Shown here piece by piece: positions 1-11,442 of a stretch of 64,000 nt of DNA. The notes under the pieces are model-generated. The model was not told the origin of the DNA. It ran no database searches and was given only the letters and a program-made list of their open reading frames with translations. The position numbers and the translations under genes are program-made. Where the stretch lies: positions 46,746,255-46,810,254 of the forward strand of contig CM055111.1 of NCBI GenBank assembly GCA_029204225.1. The letters are read 5' to 3'. Source of the DNA: Diphasiastrum complanatum (Eukaryota > Streptophyta > Lycopodiopsida > Lycopodiales > Lycopodiaceae). Every line of letters begins with the position of its first letter. The first letter of the stretch is position 1.

Positions 1-3000
1 AATCTTCAAATGACTTTCTAGGTATCAAATTATGATATGTCAATCATAAACATTTAGAATCTTATGATTCGTCAAATCATAATTTACATGATTCCAAACC
101 ATACTTAATCATTGAAAGATACTGGAGTATATGTACAACATACAACTCAGGAAATATACGAATCATTCTGAAATCTTTTCCACAAGGAGAAAATACTGGA
201 TTTCAAGAATATTCTTCTAAACCGATTCTTAATCAAATTATGAAACCAAATAAAGACCATTACAACATTCGTCTTTAACAACTTCATACAATCACCTAGT
301 CCAACATCTAGAGATTACCAAGTTCTGTTGAATTTCAACTAGATTCAGTTTACCATTCTTGGAACCATTAGGATCCGAAATCCAATTGAGCTCACAAGGA
401 TACTATCAATAATGAACCAAGCTTATTCCTCAACTGAGAAATACTCATCAAAGAATTTAGTATCCTATGCACACAATCCAAATGACTCATAAATTATACA
501 CACAAAACAAATAGTTTCCGATGAATTCTCCTTACACTGTCCGTTTTACCAATTAACTTCACGCAGGAGTAAATCAACTACTCAAGTTGATTGCTCATGA
601 TTCAGAAATTTTAAATATCTAGGTGCAGATCTTAATTGTACTGTACAACACCACATCTAGATCCATATCCAAATCACTTTTTAACTAACCTATATATCTA
701 TCAGAACGTATCTGTTAACTTTGCAAGTAATTGTCAACCACAATACTTGATGATATGTCTATGTTCAATGACTAGGTTAAGTACACCAAATAATCTTAGT
801 AACCGGGAAATCATAATAGATCCAAACAAGATTAATCGTGCACATATGAGAAAAATCTCACTATGACCCTATACATAAACATGTATGTCCATATCTGGCA
901 GATTCCTCCAAAATCCGCATACGTTACTCACCTAAATCACTGAAAATCTTGTAATTCAGCTACAGAAAATTCTATTTCTTCTGAGTAAACAACATATTTG
1001 GGAAATCTCTGAAGTGAGTAATTCCACATCACAAGATTTTCCAACCATCATACTTTTACCCACAAAATTCCTTCAACCAATCAATCTACATCCGATCTTA
1101 GTGCACAAACCAAGGTTTGACTGACTTAAACAGACATCTTTGGACATAAGGTAAAGATTAAAGCTTTATTTCTCTGATCCAATTCATAACTAAATGGTAC
1201 TTGGTAATCAATCAGTGAACCTTAATTTACTCTTTACTACTACTTCCCACATTCATGAATATCTCACAGCTCAAAACTCCCAAAATTACTCTAGTTACAG
1301 ATTATTCAAAACAATTACTAGAGATTTTCTCTATACCATTGGATAGTTCCACCATTGCACAAAATACTGGATTCCACAAAAGAAATCTTATGCAACTGGC
1401 TGATCTCATGAAAGTCTTATTCCTATCATTTTCTTCTGTCTCTTTTTAAAAGAAATTCACAATTTCAATTAAAAAGTTCTCAGGAGACAACGTATAAGAT
1501 ATCAAAGATTCAAAAAAGTCAGGAATGAGTATCCAATACTATTATAAATCGTACTTTTTTTCTCAAAATCATAAAATATCTTATCCCAAGTGATAGAAAC
1601 ATTACTCTTAATAATCAACTATCAGATAGAGATAATCAATTAGGTTCAGGAAGTTTAAATTCCACTTAATCAATTGAAAACATCAATTGATTCTTAGCTA
1701 TATTTACAAACTGAAATGGAAGTATGAATTCATATAACTTAAACCGTCCCTTGGAACCTTGTTCTACACTGGAAGGAATTATATGAATCTCAATCCAATT
1801 GTCTTGTATAAAAGAAATTTCTAAAAAGTAGAGGTTTAAATTAAAAGAGAAATAGCTTTTTAAGGATTTCCAATTTGGAATTTATGAGATACCCTTTAGG
1901 GATCCGAATCTATATCTCATAACCCCTCCAAATACCCTAAAAATGTTTAACCTATGGTTTCAACTGTTAGCATTACTAATAAAGTAAATACTAACCACTG
2001 GTCTACAGATCATTCTTGCACAAGAATTCCCTCTTTGAAATCACCAATGTCCCATACCATCAATTTTCTCTCCAAGAAAGTTCTTTGCTTTTAGATCTGA
2101 TTATTATAAAATCAAAAAGATTATTAGACCATCCTATATCCAAATATAGGATCCGATTTTCAACCATTTCCAAAAAAATACTTCCTACCATTGAATTCTC
2201 CATTTTCTTATCTACTAACAAGATTCTGATGACGGGCCAAGGACACCTGCTAAATCTGCTAACAAGATTCATGCTAATTTTGACATCATCTGCTTGTGGA
2301 CGGATTATCCTTCGTCTGAATTGTATAGAAACATCTGAGTTTCAAACGGATGGCCATATTAATGGATATTCAGGGATAGAGACAAAAATAATAAAAAAAT
2401 TACTCGTTTTAGAATCCGGGTCTTGGTTTGCCGCGATATATGTGGAGAAGTAGAGGTAATTCTCTGCCAGAAAGCAACGGTAGCTTCAATATTGATGCAA
2501 AAGTTTTAGCTATACATATATGCATTTTCAACGTCTTTCAGTGCTTTGCAGAATATAGTAATAGGATGAAAAAAATGTTCCTTGGCATCAAGTATACCCG
2601 CCTGAAGCTACCAACTTTCCACAATATGCAAACAGGGAAATCTAACCTGCACCTATGTAACACCTACGTAACAAAAAATGCAGGTCAAAAGCATTATTGT
2701 ATAGACTCTCATCAAAGAGGTTGAGCACAAAATTGGTGCTGGTGGGAGTAGAACACATCAAAAAATCCATTCCCAGAAGCTACTCAGGTAGAGGGCATGA
2801 GGCACAGGCATTACCATAGGCAGCATCACGAACGTGGGTCCCATTGTGTTGGCTCCAGGCTGATGTCAGAAAGTGCCCACAGAAGAGAAGCTGGATCCGA
2901 TCGGAATGAAAGTTGTTGCTTACATTCAATGCCCTTCTGGTAGCCAAACCGTATCTACGATAATTACAAAGGAAGTATGAGAAAGGAAGAGAGATAAGAG

Positions 3001-4189
3001 AGGCAATAAAGGGATCAGAATGGCAGAAGATATGGGTAGATAGTAGGATTAGATGTAGATGGTGATCATGACTAACAACCAGATAAAATGGAATCCGAGT
3101 GAACGGGAGACTCAAGCTCCCCCTTGAATCTTGCCTCTCATATGTGTTGTTGGCATGGGAGCACATTTTTTTAAATGAAAATCGTCAATCACGCTTGGAA
3201 AATTGCCAGTTACGGGTTAAGGGTTATTGATAATTAGATTTCTTGGTCGTGGTAGGATCCTCTCCATTAGAAATAGAATCTGGTAATATGGTTTTTAGAT
3301 TCTAGAATACAACACACGGGCATGTAAAGAGTACAACAATAAATAATAACGGAGCAAAATAGGGCACTATTTAAAGGAATGTTGCTCATGTAGATCTCAG
3401 TCTGCGAAGTTCAAACATCATCTGCTTCTATGGATTCTTTGTTCTTGGTCAACTTTAAAACTAGTTTAAACCATATTTGTACTACCGCTCGATGGTCTGC
3501 CAGTTCCAACAAATTGGGACTGTTCTGTGTGAACGGTATTTTTAGACAGTTTCAAGTCATGATCGTCATAAGCCCCCAGGTCAATAACGAGATACTTTGT
3601 TGGGGTCAGATACAAGATTCCTTCCTGACACGTGTCTGTCTTGTCTCAATTTTGGCATTTCCATTACCCGCATCCATTTCGTTATCAGAAAGAACAACAT
3701 AACCATTCATTCCAAGACATTCCTGTTAGGTATTAGATTGTAAGATTTTCAAGATAGCTCACATCAACATTTGGAGTTTTCCCAATCACACTAGCAGTCT
3801 TTCAGCTTTTCCAAAGCCTTGCCCAGACCTTATGTTTCAATTTAGCACCATCTAAGAATAATAGAAGCAAAGGTGTTGTATCTGTCTGTAGATATAGAGG
3901 TTTTTTTTTCGTGAATGGAGAGGCGGCTATGAAATTAAATTGCAAAACTAGGAGCATTAAATAATTTGTAATGAAATTGAATTTTTTTTTCAAGCCAACA
4001 CTTTCCATTTTAAGTGTATAGAAATGCTAATAGTCATTAATATTGGCTAGTCGTTTGATATGTATTTCTTTGCAAGGGTGCCTTTTGGGATTTCTTTGAG
4101 TAGTAATATTATATTGTAATATTTGTGATTGTGTTTCAGATAAATGAATGTCTGATTGAAAATTTTCTGATACAAAAACTAGCAAGAAT
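1..4189. other. AT-rich stretch with no recognisable gene
   Basis: I find no family-level protein similarity here on either strand. The longest open frames (2,016-2,453 +, 145 codons; 2,780-3,166 -, 128 codons; 3,430-3,702 +, 90 codons) show no motif I recognise. A TATA-like TATTTAAAGG near 3,369 lies about 60 bases before the ATG at 3,430, so a promoter with a first exon, or an LTR fragment, is conceivable there but unsupported. Otherwise I see nothing. Confidence 0.4.
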
Positions 4190-5641
4190 TTTGTGTGGGT
4201 TATGGTGAGATTCGTTCAATTATTTTGGATGTGTCTAATGAGATTTAGCCTCCACATTCTTTACGAATATGAAAAAAATGACGCAAATTATATGCTTTAT
4301 GCATGATTGTCGATGTATTTGAGGTTTGTAAAGCCATTCTTCTTTGGGTTATTTGCTTAGTTTTATGTGTATTCCGATGCTCGGATAAAATATACTTGCA
4401 CTACGTACAGTTACAAAATTATAGCTTTTCGAAAGTGTTCTATTTAGTAATTTGATTGTATTATTACGTGACTAAATTTCTATATTAAGTGCATAGTAGG
4501 TAGGTATTGTAACAATTTAATAAGAGTATTGTAATAATGCATATGTACGAAATCAAAAATATTGAACATTTCTTGATTGTCATTGCCAAGATTTTGAACA
4601 TTCTCTAAATGCATAAACTTTTGGCCATCCATCAGGTGGCAAATCTTGGTGCATGAATTATTGCGTATTATTGTTGGTGGAAAATCCAACACTAGTACGC
4701 GATTTAGTTGTAGTTGTAGGTAAATGGTAAACTTTAATTGAGCGCTGAACTTACACAAGAACTAACAGCAACGAATAGTCTGTAATCAGTTCCCTTTTGA
4801 CGCTTTGTTGATGAGATTATGGCGTTCATATTCTTTGCAAATATGAAAAAAAAATGAGCCCGAAATATGTTTTATTCATGCACATCACTGTATTTAAGCT
4901 TCTTAGTCATTTTCCTTTGCCTGTGCATGTATTGTGATAGTTAGATGTATTGTGGCCATGTAATGAATATGTGGGTACTGTAACAATGCGTATGTACGAA
5001 ATCAACAATATCGATCATTATTTGATTGCCATGACCAGAATTTTGTCAATCTTTTTTAACGTACAGGCTTTTGCCCATGCATTAGGTGGAAAACCCTTGT
5101 GCTGGAAATATTACATACTATTGTTGGTGGAAAATCCAACACTATTATGTGATTGTTGTAGATAGATAGTAAACTTCAATTGAGCTTATAACTTACATAT
5201 TCCACAACAAATATTTTGTAATTAGGTATTTTGAACGTACTATTGATGAGATTATGGTGTTTTGACCGTTTCTTTACTGCCATTGCCAAGACCTTGTCAA
5301 TGTCTTTTAAGTAAAAGCTTTTGGCCATGCATCAAGTAGAAAATCATCGTGCACGTAATATTGTACTATTGGTAGAAAACCTCACAACCTTACACTATCA
5401 TGTGCTATAATTGCGTAAGGTTTAGGGTGTGGGTGTGCATGTGTGCATGTGCCTGTAGGTATGGTGCCAATCGTTTATGTTCCACGTCTGCTAGTTCATG
5501 CTACCCTAATTCGAAGTACTTTGATTTATGTTTCATGCTTGCTAGTTCATGGTACTCTCATTTGTAGAATCTTAATTTATTCATGCTACTTTAATTTGTA
5601 GGATCTTAGTTTTTGCAGTATGTATTGGTTATGTTTTATGG

Positions 5642-5645
<4 letters not shown>

Positions 5646-5725
<80 letters not shown>
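5646..5725. repeat. (GA)n microsatellite
   Basis: About 40 uninterrupted GA dinucleotides. The reading frame across it is just an Arg-Glu run and is not treated as a gene. Confidence 0.98.
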
Positions 5726-5726
<1 letters not shown>

Positions 5727-5765
5727 ATGAAAGAGTTCAAGGTAACCACAACTCTCAATTCTAGG

Positions 5766-5965
5766 AAGGTGTGTAGCCCTTGTTTTCTTTCGTTAAAGGC
5801 GTGGTGCGAATGTTTGTTGCTGGATGGTCAATTCCACAAGAAAGCCCAAATGCCGCAGGGAGGTTTTCTTCTGTTAAAGGTGTGGTGCGAACGTTTCTTG
5901 CTGGATGATCAATTCCACAAGAAAGCCCAAACGCCACATGGAGGGAGCATGTGGTGACATTCTGG
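5766..5965 (+). repeat. Dispersed repeat, partly duplicated; second copy near 60.1 kb
   Basis: A motif set (GTGTAGCCCTTGTTTT, TTAAAGGCGTGGT, CCACAAGAAAGCCCA, GGGAGCAT, GACATTCTGGAAT) appears once in full and once as an internal duplicate of about 90 bp starting near 5,868. The same ordered motifs recur at 60,113-60,235. Spacing and order are conserved, so this is a dispersed repeat family of unknown type. No terminal structure or coding content is visible. Confidence 0.6.
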
Positions 5966-6050
5966 AATTCACAATTCCCTCCATGTGGCGTTTGGGCTTT
6001 CTTGTGGAATTGATCATCCAGCAAGAAAGCCCAAACGCCACATGGAGGGA
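5897..6050. repeat. Perfect 50-bp inverted repeat with a third partial direct copy
   Basis: Arm 1 (5,897-5,946) and arm 2 (5,976-6,025) are exact reverse complements over 50 bases, with a 29-base spacer. A direct copy of the second half of arm 1 follows at 6,023-6,050. A transcript would form a strong hairpin. The arms derive from the dispersed repeat at 5,766-5,965. Confidence 0.95.
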
Positions 6051-6074
6051 ATTGAGAATGTCATAATAGAGTGT

Positions 6075-6131
6075 CATTCCGAGCATTCACAAAGCGAGGA
6101 GTTACAATTACTAAAGTGATGGATGGGTGGA
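6075..6131 (+). repeat. 57-bp exact duplicate, copy 1
   Basis: Identical over 57 bases to 7,073-7,129, although the surrounding array is strongly diverged. The copy starts 25 bases after the inverted repeat and looks like filler DNA copied during break repair. Confidence 0.95.
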
Positions 6132-6198
6132 GAGTTTTGGTTAACAGTCTATTATGTTCTCTCTTTTTTTCCCTCTTCATGAGGATTTAGGGTTTACG

Positions 6199-6217
6199 TG
6201 TGTGTGTGTGTGTGTGT
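6199..6217. repeat. Short (GT)n tract
   Basis: Nine to ten GT dinucleotides within the 4.2-7.8 kb repeat array. Confidence 0.9.
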
Positions 6218-7072
6218 AAGTATGATGCCATTTGTCTATGTTCCATGCTTGCTAATTCATGCTACCGTATTCCATAGTATATTGATTTATGTTTCATGCT
6301 TACTAGTTCATGCTACGCTATTTTGTAGAGTCTTAATTTATGCATGGTACATTAATTTTTAGGAACTTAATTTATGTTTTGGCATCCATCAGGTGGAAAA
6401 TCCTGGTGCATGAAACATTACGTACTGATGTTGGTGGAAGACCCAACACTATTACGTAATAGAATTGCAATTGTAGGTGAATGTTAAACTGTAACTGAGC
6501 TCAGGACTTATATGATTAGCACTAATAAACACTTCGTAATTAGTTTACAATGAACGTACCATTAATAAGATGATGGTGTTCGCATTCTTTACTAATATGA
6601 AAAAAAACGAGCACGTTATATGATTTATCCATGAGTGTCAATGTATTTGAGCTTTTTAAAGCCATTTTCTTTTTAAGTCATTTGCTTTTACATGTACTGG
6701 TAGTAGGTGCAACAAAGTGAAACCACTTACATTTGTCAAAAAAAAAAAAAAATTATGTTGTATGTATCTATTTCATAATATTACTATATTTTTGTGTGCC
6801 AAGGTTTTTGTCTTGGGTTCATAGTAGACGGGTTTTTTTAAAACCAGGTGCAAACAAGTAAATTGTGTTTGTTGCCAGGTTCAGTTAAAGCTAAAGTACA
6901 TAGATTTTGTCTCATTGCACTACTTAGATAGGTTTAATATTGGGATATCTTTTGCCTGTCATTGTATGGACATTTCCAAAAGCCATTTCAAGGGCAGAGG
7001 CTTGCAATTCATCATCGTCATTAATTCAAACAAAAAAAAGATATAGTAAATTAACAACTGAAGATTATAGTC

Positions 7073-7129
7073 CATTCCGAGCATTCACAAAGCGAGGAGT
7101 TACAATTACTAAAGTGATGGATGGGTGGA
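7073..7129 (+). repeat. 57-bp exact duplicate, copy 2 (probable source)
   Basis: Identical to 6,075-6,131. This copy lies inside an open frame at 6,940-7,137 (+; 65 codons, no recognised domain) that ends within the array, so it is the likelier donor. Confidence 0.9.
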
Positions 7130-7975
7130 AATTGTAACAATGCATATGTAAAAAACTAGTAACATTGACCATTTCTTAATTAACATGACCAAGATCTTGT
7201 CAAAGGTTTCAATGCCTAGATTTTGGGTCATGCAACAGGTGGAAGCACGAAAGATTGTGTATTCTTCTTAGAGGAAAATCCAATACGAATGTGGTTTGTT
7301 TGCAACAAGCAACATATTTTGAAATTCAATTGAGCTCAGAACTGAGACCGGTAAATAATTTGTAATTATAGTGCCATTGTTTTGTTGCGGATTAATCTAT
7401 CTTGCACTTGAAGTGGTAAATCATAGGAGCTGATTAGCTAGGCAATGATACCTGAACAAGTTTCATGTAGTTGTGTTGCTAGAAAATGCATTGCCTTCAC
7501 TTAATACCATAAAGTTGGGGTCATGTAACGGGGAGAATATGGTGGTACACATCCTGTATATTATTGAAAAATCCAGTACTAACACGTGATTTCGTAGCAA
7601 CTGTAAGCTTTAACTGAGCCCATAATTTCGATATCAATTAACATCATCGAATATTGTATATAAACAGTGTTGTTGTTTTGTTGTGTACAAATGTGGACTG
7701 TACTATAGGTGCTAGACCACAATATCTGATCAGGTTTTATGTAGTTGAATTGCTAAAAAATACACTACATTTGCGTAATTTTGGCATGATACTACCTTTT
7801 CCCCAAAAAGTCGAACACATGTACAAAAGTGATGTTGCTAGACATTTCAAGGAAACCAATGATTACCACCAGTGGGAGTGTTTGTTTTCTTGCAACAATG
7901 TGCATGTTTTGGTCACTAAAAACATGCATGATTCGTATGTTTAACTATTTTGCATGGCTCCGTTCATAAATGCAG

Positions 7976-10422
7976 ATGGAGATTTCAGATTCGAAACACC
8001 AAATAAATAGCGATGTCGATTTCCTAACTGATGATAATATTACATTTTTTATTTGAATCCATTATAACTGAAACTTTTTTAAATCAAATAATCACAAAGC
8101 TTTGTTACTATTTTCGATTGAGGATTTGACAAAGGAGTTGCAAGGCATAGCAACAGAAATGGAATTGCGACTACCTGATGGTATCATTAAAAGCTACCAT
8201 TTTCAAAATCAAAATGCTTACTTTTGGTTTAATACATATCGTTAATTTTTAACATATATGTATTTGTACGTTGCAGAAGAATTACGTCAATTTGAACAAG
8301 ATTACAAGCAACCAAACCTTTAGGTGATGTTTACAACAATTATAAATAAAGTACATAATGTACTCGTTTCAAAAACCCGGATTGGCTACCATTTATTGGA
8401 ATGAATTTTATGCATGTTTATGATGGCAGAGACTACGAGTTCATCTGCAACAACAAAACACGGCCTAGTTCAAGAATCGTCTACACATACAGTAGCCCAA
8501 AAAATATGTAAACGGGCAACAATAGACCTGTTGGCAACTAGACCTACTGATGGCGCTTGTACATCTAGCGAACCGCATGAGCTGTTTGAATAATGTGTGG
8601 AGTCATGTCCACAAAATCTAGAAATAAATCCACACGCATTTAGTTCCAATCCACTGTCTTGTATTCGACAGAGAGGAATTTGACAACTCTACATAGATGA
8701 TATTGAGTTAGGCTTATATAATATAATGTTTGAAGGCCAAATTCTATCAAAATATGGCAACTTTTCACAGGATTTGCCATATTCAAAAGTGTTAAAATTC
8801 GATCTGAGTGACATTCATGGTAATCATACAATCACATTGTCAATTCCCCAAGTACATTACACACCTTTTCTTCAATTGACAATTAATGATTGTATTCGAT
8901 TAACAAACTTTCATATAGAAAAAAAAAAATCCTAAACATGATTGTGGCACATCAAATTTTGTATGTGCCTACCGGCCTAACACAACAGTTGAGAAAATTA
9001 CATCTCTACATATTAAAACCAGTTTCTATCCTGAAATTTCCCTCACAAATTTTAGGATAGATTGTGTGGAACTGTTGGCTAAAGATCCACACATCCATAA
9101 CTCGTGCTTGGTCGCAACAGTTGTCGTCACTATTATTGCCATTGTTGATATGCAACTCCATCGACATTCCATCATAGTTTGTGACGGATTTGAAAAAGCT
9201 GATGAAGGCAAGGTACATCTGAGTACGAATAATTGCATTTATTTTGTGATGCAAGATTTTTTAGCACTGTCGTACCTCAAGAAAAAATCACGCATGAATG
9301 GAATTGTGTGTGTTTTGTTGACTTGTACATATTATATTCTAGCCAGATACAAATCATTTACTCGAACAGATACTTGATGCATACGAAAATGAGCAAAGAG
9401 TCATCAATAGTATTCGCAATTTAGGGGTCTGGAAAAAATCGGATCCTCTGATATTCATGGCTATGACTAAACAATCTTTGCAATGGTCCCTAAGGGTGAA
9501 TTTGGGACAAGTTAGACTTGGTGCACCGCAAAAAAAAAACCCTGCAAATAAACTAGTAGAGGTTGGTTTCATGTACTACTAATTCGTTCTGCACACATAT
9601 TTTTAACATTTCTCATCGCTCATGCAATTACCTGTAACATATTTTTGACATGAAAAATTGTTGCATTCTTCATTGTTCCGTATGTAGGTTACAGGTCGCC
9701 TTCGTTTGAAAGCAATCAATGCGCCATGGTTTGAGCATGTTTGCATTTTTTGTAAGCATGACAAATTTGCTTTTCGAAATAACATTCCGTTTTGTTACAT
9801 ATGTATGCACTCAAAAACATTGCAACGAGTGCCTTGTTTATCTGGTACTGTAATTGGACCCAAGGGCATCACCAACTTGAAAATTAAAGATGCATGGATT
9901 GACAAAATATTGGCACTTGGAGAGGCATTCCCAGTTTCAGGACCTGAAAATTCCCACTATATTCAAACAACCTTGGCAAAGTTGAATATTTGTAGACGAT
10001 TTCAAAATGATGCAAAGCACGGTTACGTTGTTTCATACGAACACATATAGGAATAGATTTCAATTTTGTATGTCCACAAACTGGTACACTGGAATAGATT
10101 GTGTAGAAGAAGTATCAATAGTAGCTAAAATACCAATACTATCACGACCCAGACTTTTAGTATTGAGCTTCAAATACCTATCATGTAAATAACATTTTGA
10201 TATAAATGGGTCATATGAATAAGGTGCTTGTATTGGTTGCTAATATGAATCCATTCTAATTACATATCATGTTTCAAATATTTATGTATAGCAATTTGGA
10301 AACACATCCTTTTATGGAAATGATAAAATACCAGTTCTTAGAAAATGTACATGCATGTTTTGATGATGTTGATGGCACTATTTTGAAAAGATGTTGCTAT
10401 GCCACAACATACAGACAAATGT
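7976..10422 (+). pseudogene. RPA-like single-strand DNA-binding protein gene, multi-exon, decayed
   Basis: RPA-like proteins bind single-stranded DNA in the nucleus, and plant Helitrons often carry such genes. An OB-fold signature is visible at about 8,726-8,935 (KVLKFDLSDIHGN, then a hydrophobic strand pattern and IRLTNFHI). The frame shifts at an A-run near 8,925 and continues (CGTSNFVCAYRPNTT). A clean block is at 9,346-9,559 (GVWKKSDPLIFMAMTKQSL), followed by a GT-AG intron (about 9,560-9,687). The next exon carries a C-x2-C...C-x2-C zinc ribbon (WFEHVCIFC...CYIC), as in the RPA70 C-terminal domain. A further clean 44-codon segment ends at 10,422. ATG at 7,976 follows an AG acceptor, but the first exons are guesses. 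It lies upstream of Rep on the same strand, consistent with one element. Confidence 0.65.
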
Positions 10423-11442
10423 AAATACATAGTGAGCTCATAAATCATGTGTTTGAGTTTCTATTTTCATGAGTAACCGATAAAATGAAATCTATTATGA
10501 AATGTATACATTGTATTTTGATAATGCTAGTGAATATTTTTTTAAGGGATGTTACACTCCGAATTCCACAATTTAAGACAGAGTTGGTTTTCATATCTTG
10601 ATGTTTTTCCCTTCAAAAAATAGTTGCCTTTCAATAAGCCTTTATAAAATTTATTAGTCTAGCGCAAATTGCAGCACACATTTTTTTTTTTACCTAGGTT
10701 TGAATTTTGAATTATACACATCTATTTGTTTGCAGAAGCCATATATGGCATGTGATATTCCTAATCGTGAATCAATATTATCTTATCTATACGAACAGTT
10801 TATATATGCTAAACAACTTTTAATGCTACTTTATTTTATTGTGCAGATATATGGCCACAGACACCAACATGTCGATGGCAGCCATTCCCACCAAAACAAT
10901 AGTCCATACTTTGGCTTTAATCTACACGAACGTGCCTTTGGCATTTATTCATTGCTTTCCACACAATACAAATATTTTCACGGTATTTTCTTTTTGGGAC
11001 AATTTCAAATGCCAACCTTACGAATTGCAACATGGTATAATTCGCAAATTTACAGAATCCATGCATAAACAAGATATTTAGGCATTGTGGTGGCATGCAA
11101 ATTTCTTCTCAAATGAAAATTTCAAAACCTACCATGCAACCACCCATTTTATAGATGGTACTTTGAACTCATCATGAACACCCATTTTACAAACATAAAT
11201 TATGATCCATTTTGCCTATATTGGATAACAGAACTAAGAAATTCTGGTGCAACAATACAATCCAACAACTAGTTCTAGAATTTATTCATTTGCCAACAAC
11301 AAGAATAGCTGCCATTTTCAAAAATAAACATTCAAACATTCCCTACAAAATATCCAGTATTATCTACCATATTTGAAAATTTAAAAAAACTAATTTACTA
11401 GCAAATAACTCAACAACATCCATACAAACATCCACCCAAAAT
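10423..11442 (+). other. Spacer between RPA-like gene and Rep
   Basis: Two overlapping open frames (10,700-11,068 and 10,839-11,081) may be further exons of either neighbour, but I recognise no domain. The rest is AT-rich with long T and A runs. Confidence 0.3.

Larger units (their letters stand above)
4190..7800 (+). repeat. Array of diverged ~0.5 kb tandem repeats
   Basis: The same modules recur in the same order with heavy divergence and indels. Module a (CATTCTTT...AATATGAAAAA) is at about 4,250, 4,825 and 6,575. Module b (ATGTACGAAATCAA...CCAAGATTTTG) is at 4,535, 4,990 and 7,140, with a truncated copy near 5,262. Module c (GCATCAGGTGGAAAATC...GGTGGAAAATCCAACAC) is at 4,625, 5,075, 5,325, 6,385, 7,225 and 7,510. 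A further module (TTGCTAGTTCATGCTAC) recurs at about 5,490, 5,545 and 6,250-6,310. The array ends just before the RPA-like gene and has no coding signal I trust. It may be the 5' non-coding part of the Helentron or an older satellite. Confidence 0.7.

Noticed and set aside
2016..2453. 145-codon frame near the left edge
   Set aside because: Overlaps an opposite-strand frame of similar quality and shows no recognisable domain.
5613..5957. 114-codon frame across the GA tract
   Set aside because: An Arg-Glu run from the microsatellite joined to repeat DNA; not a gene.
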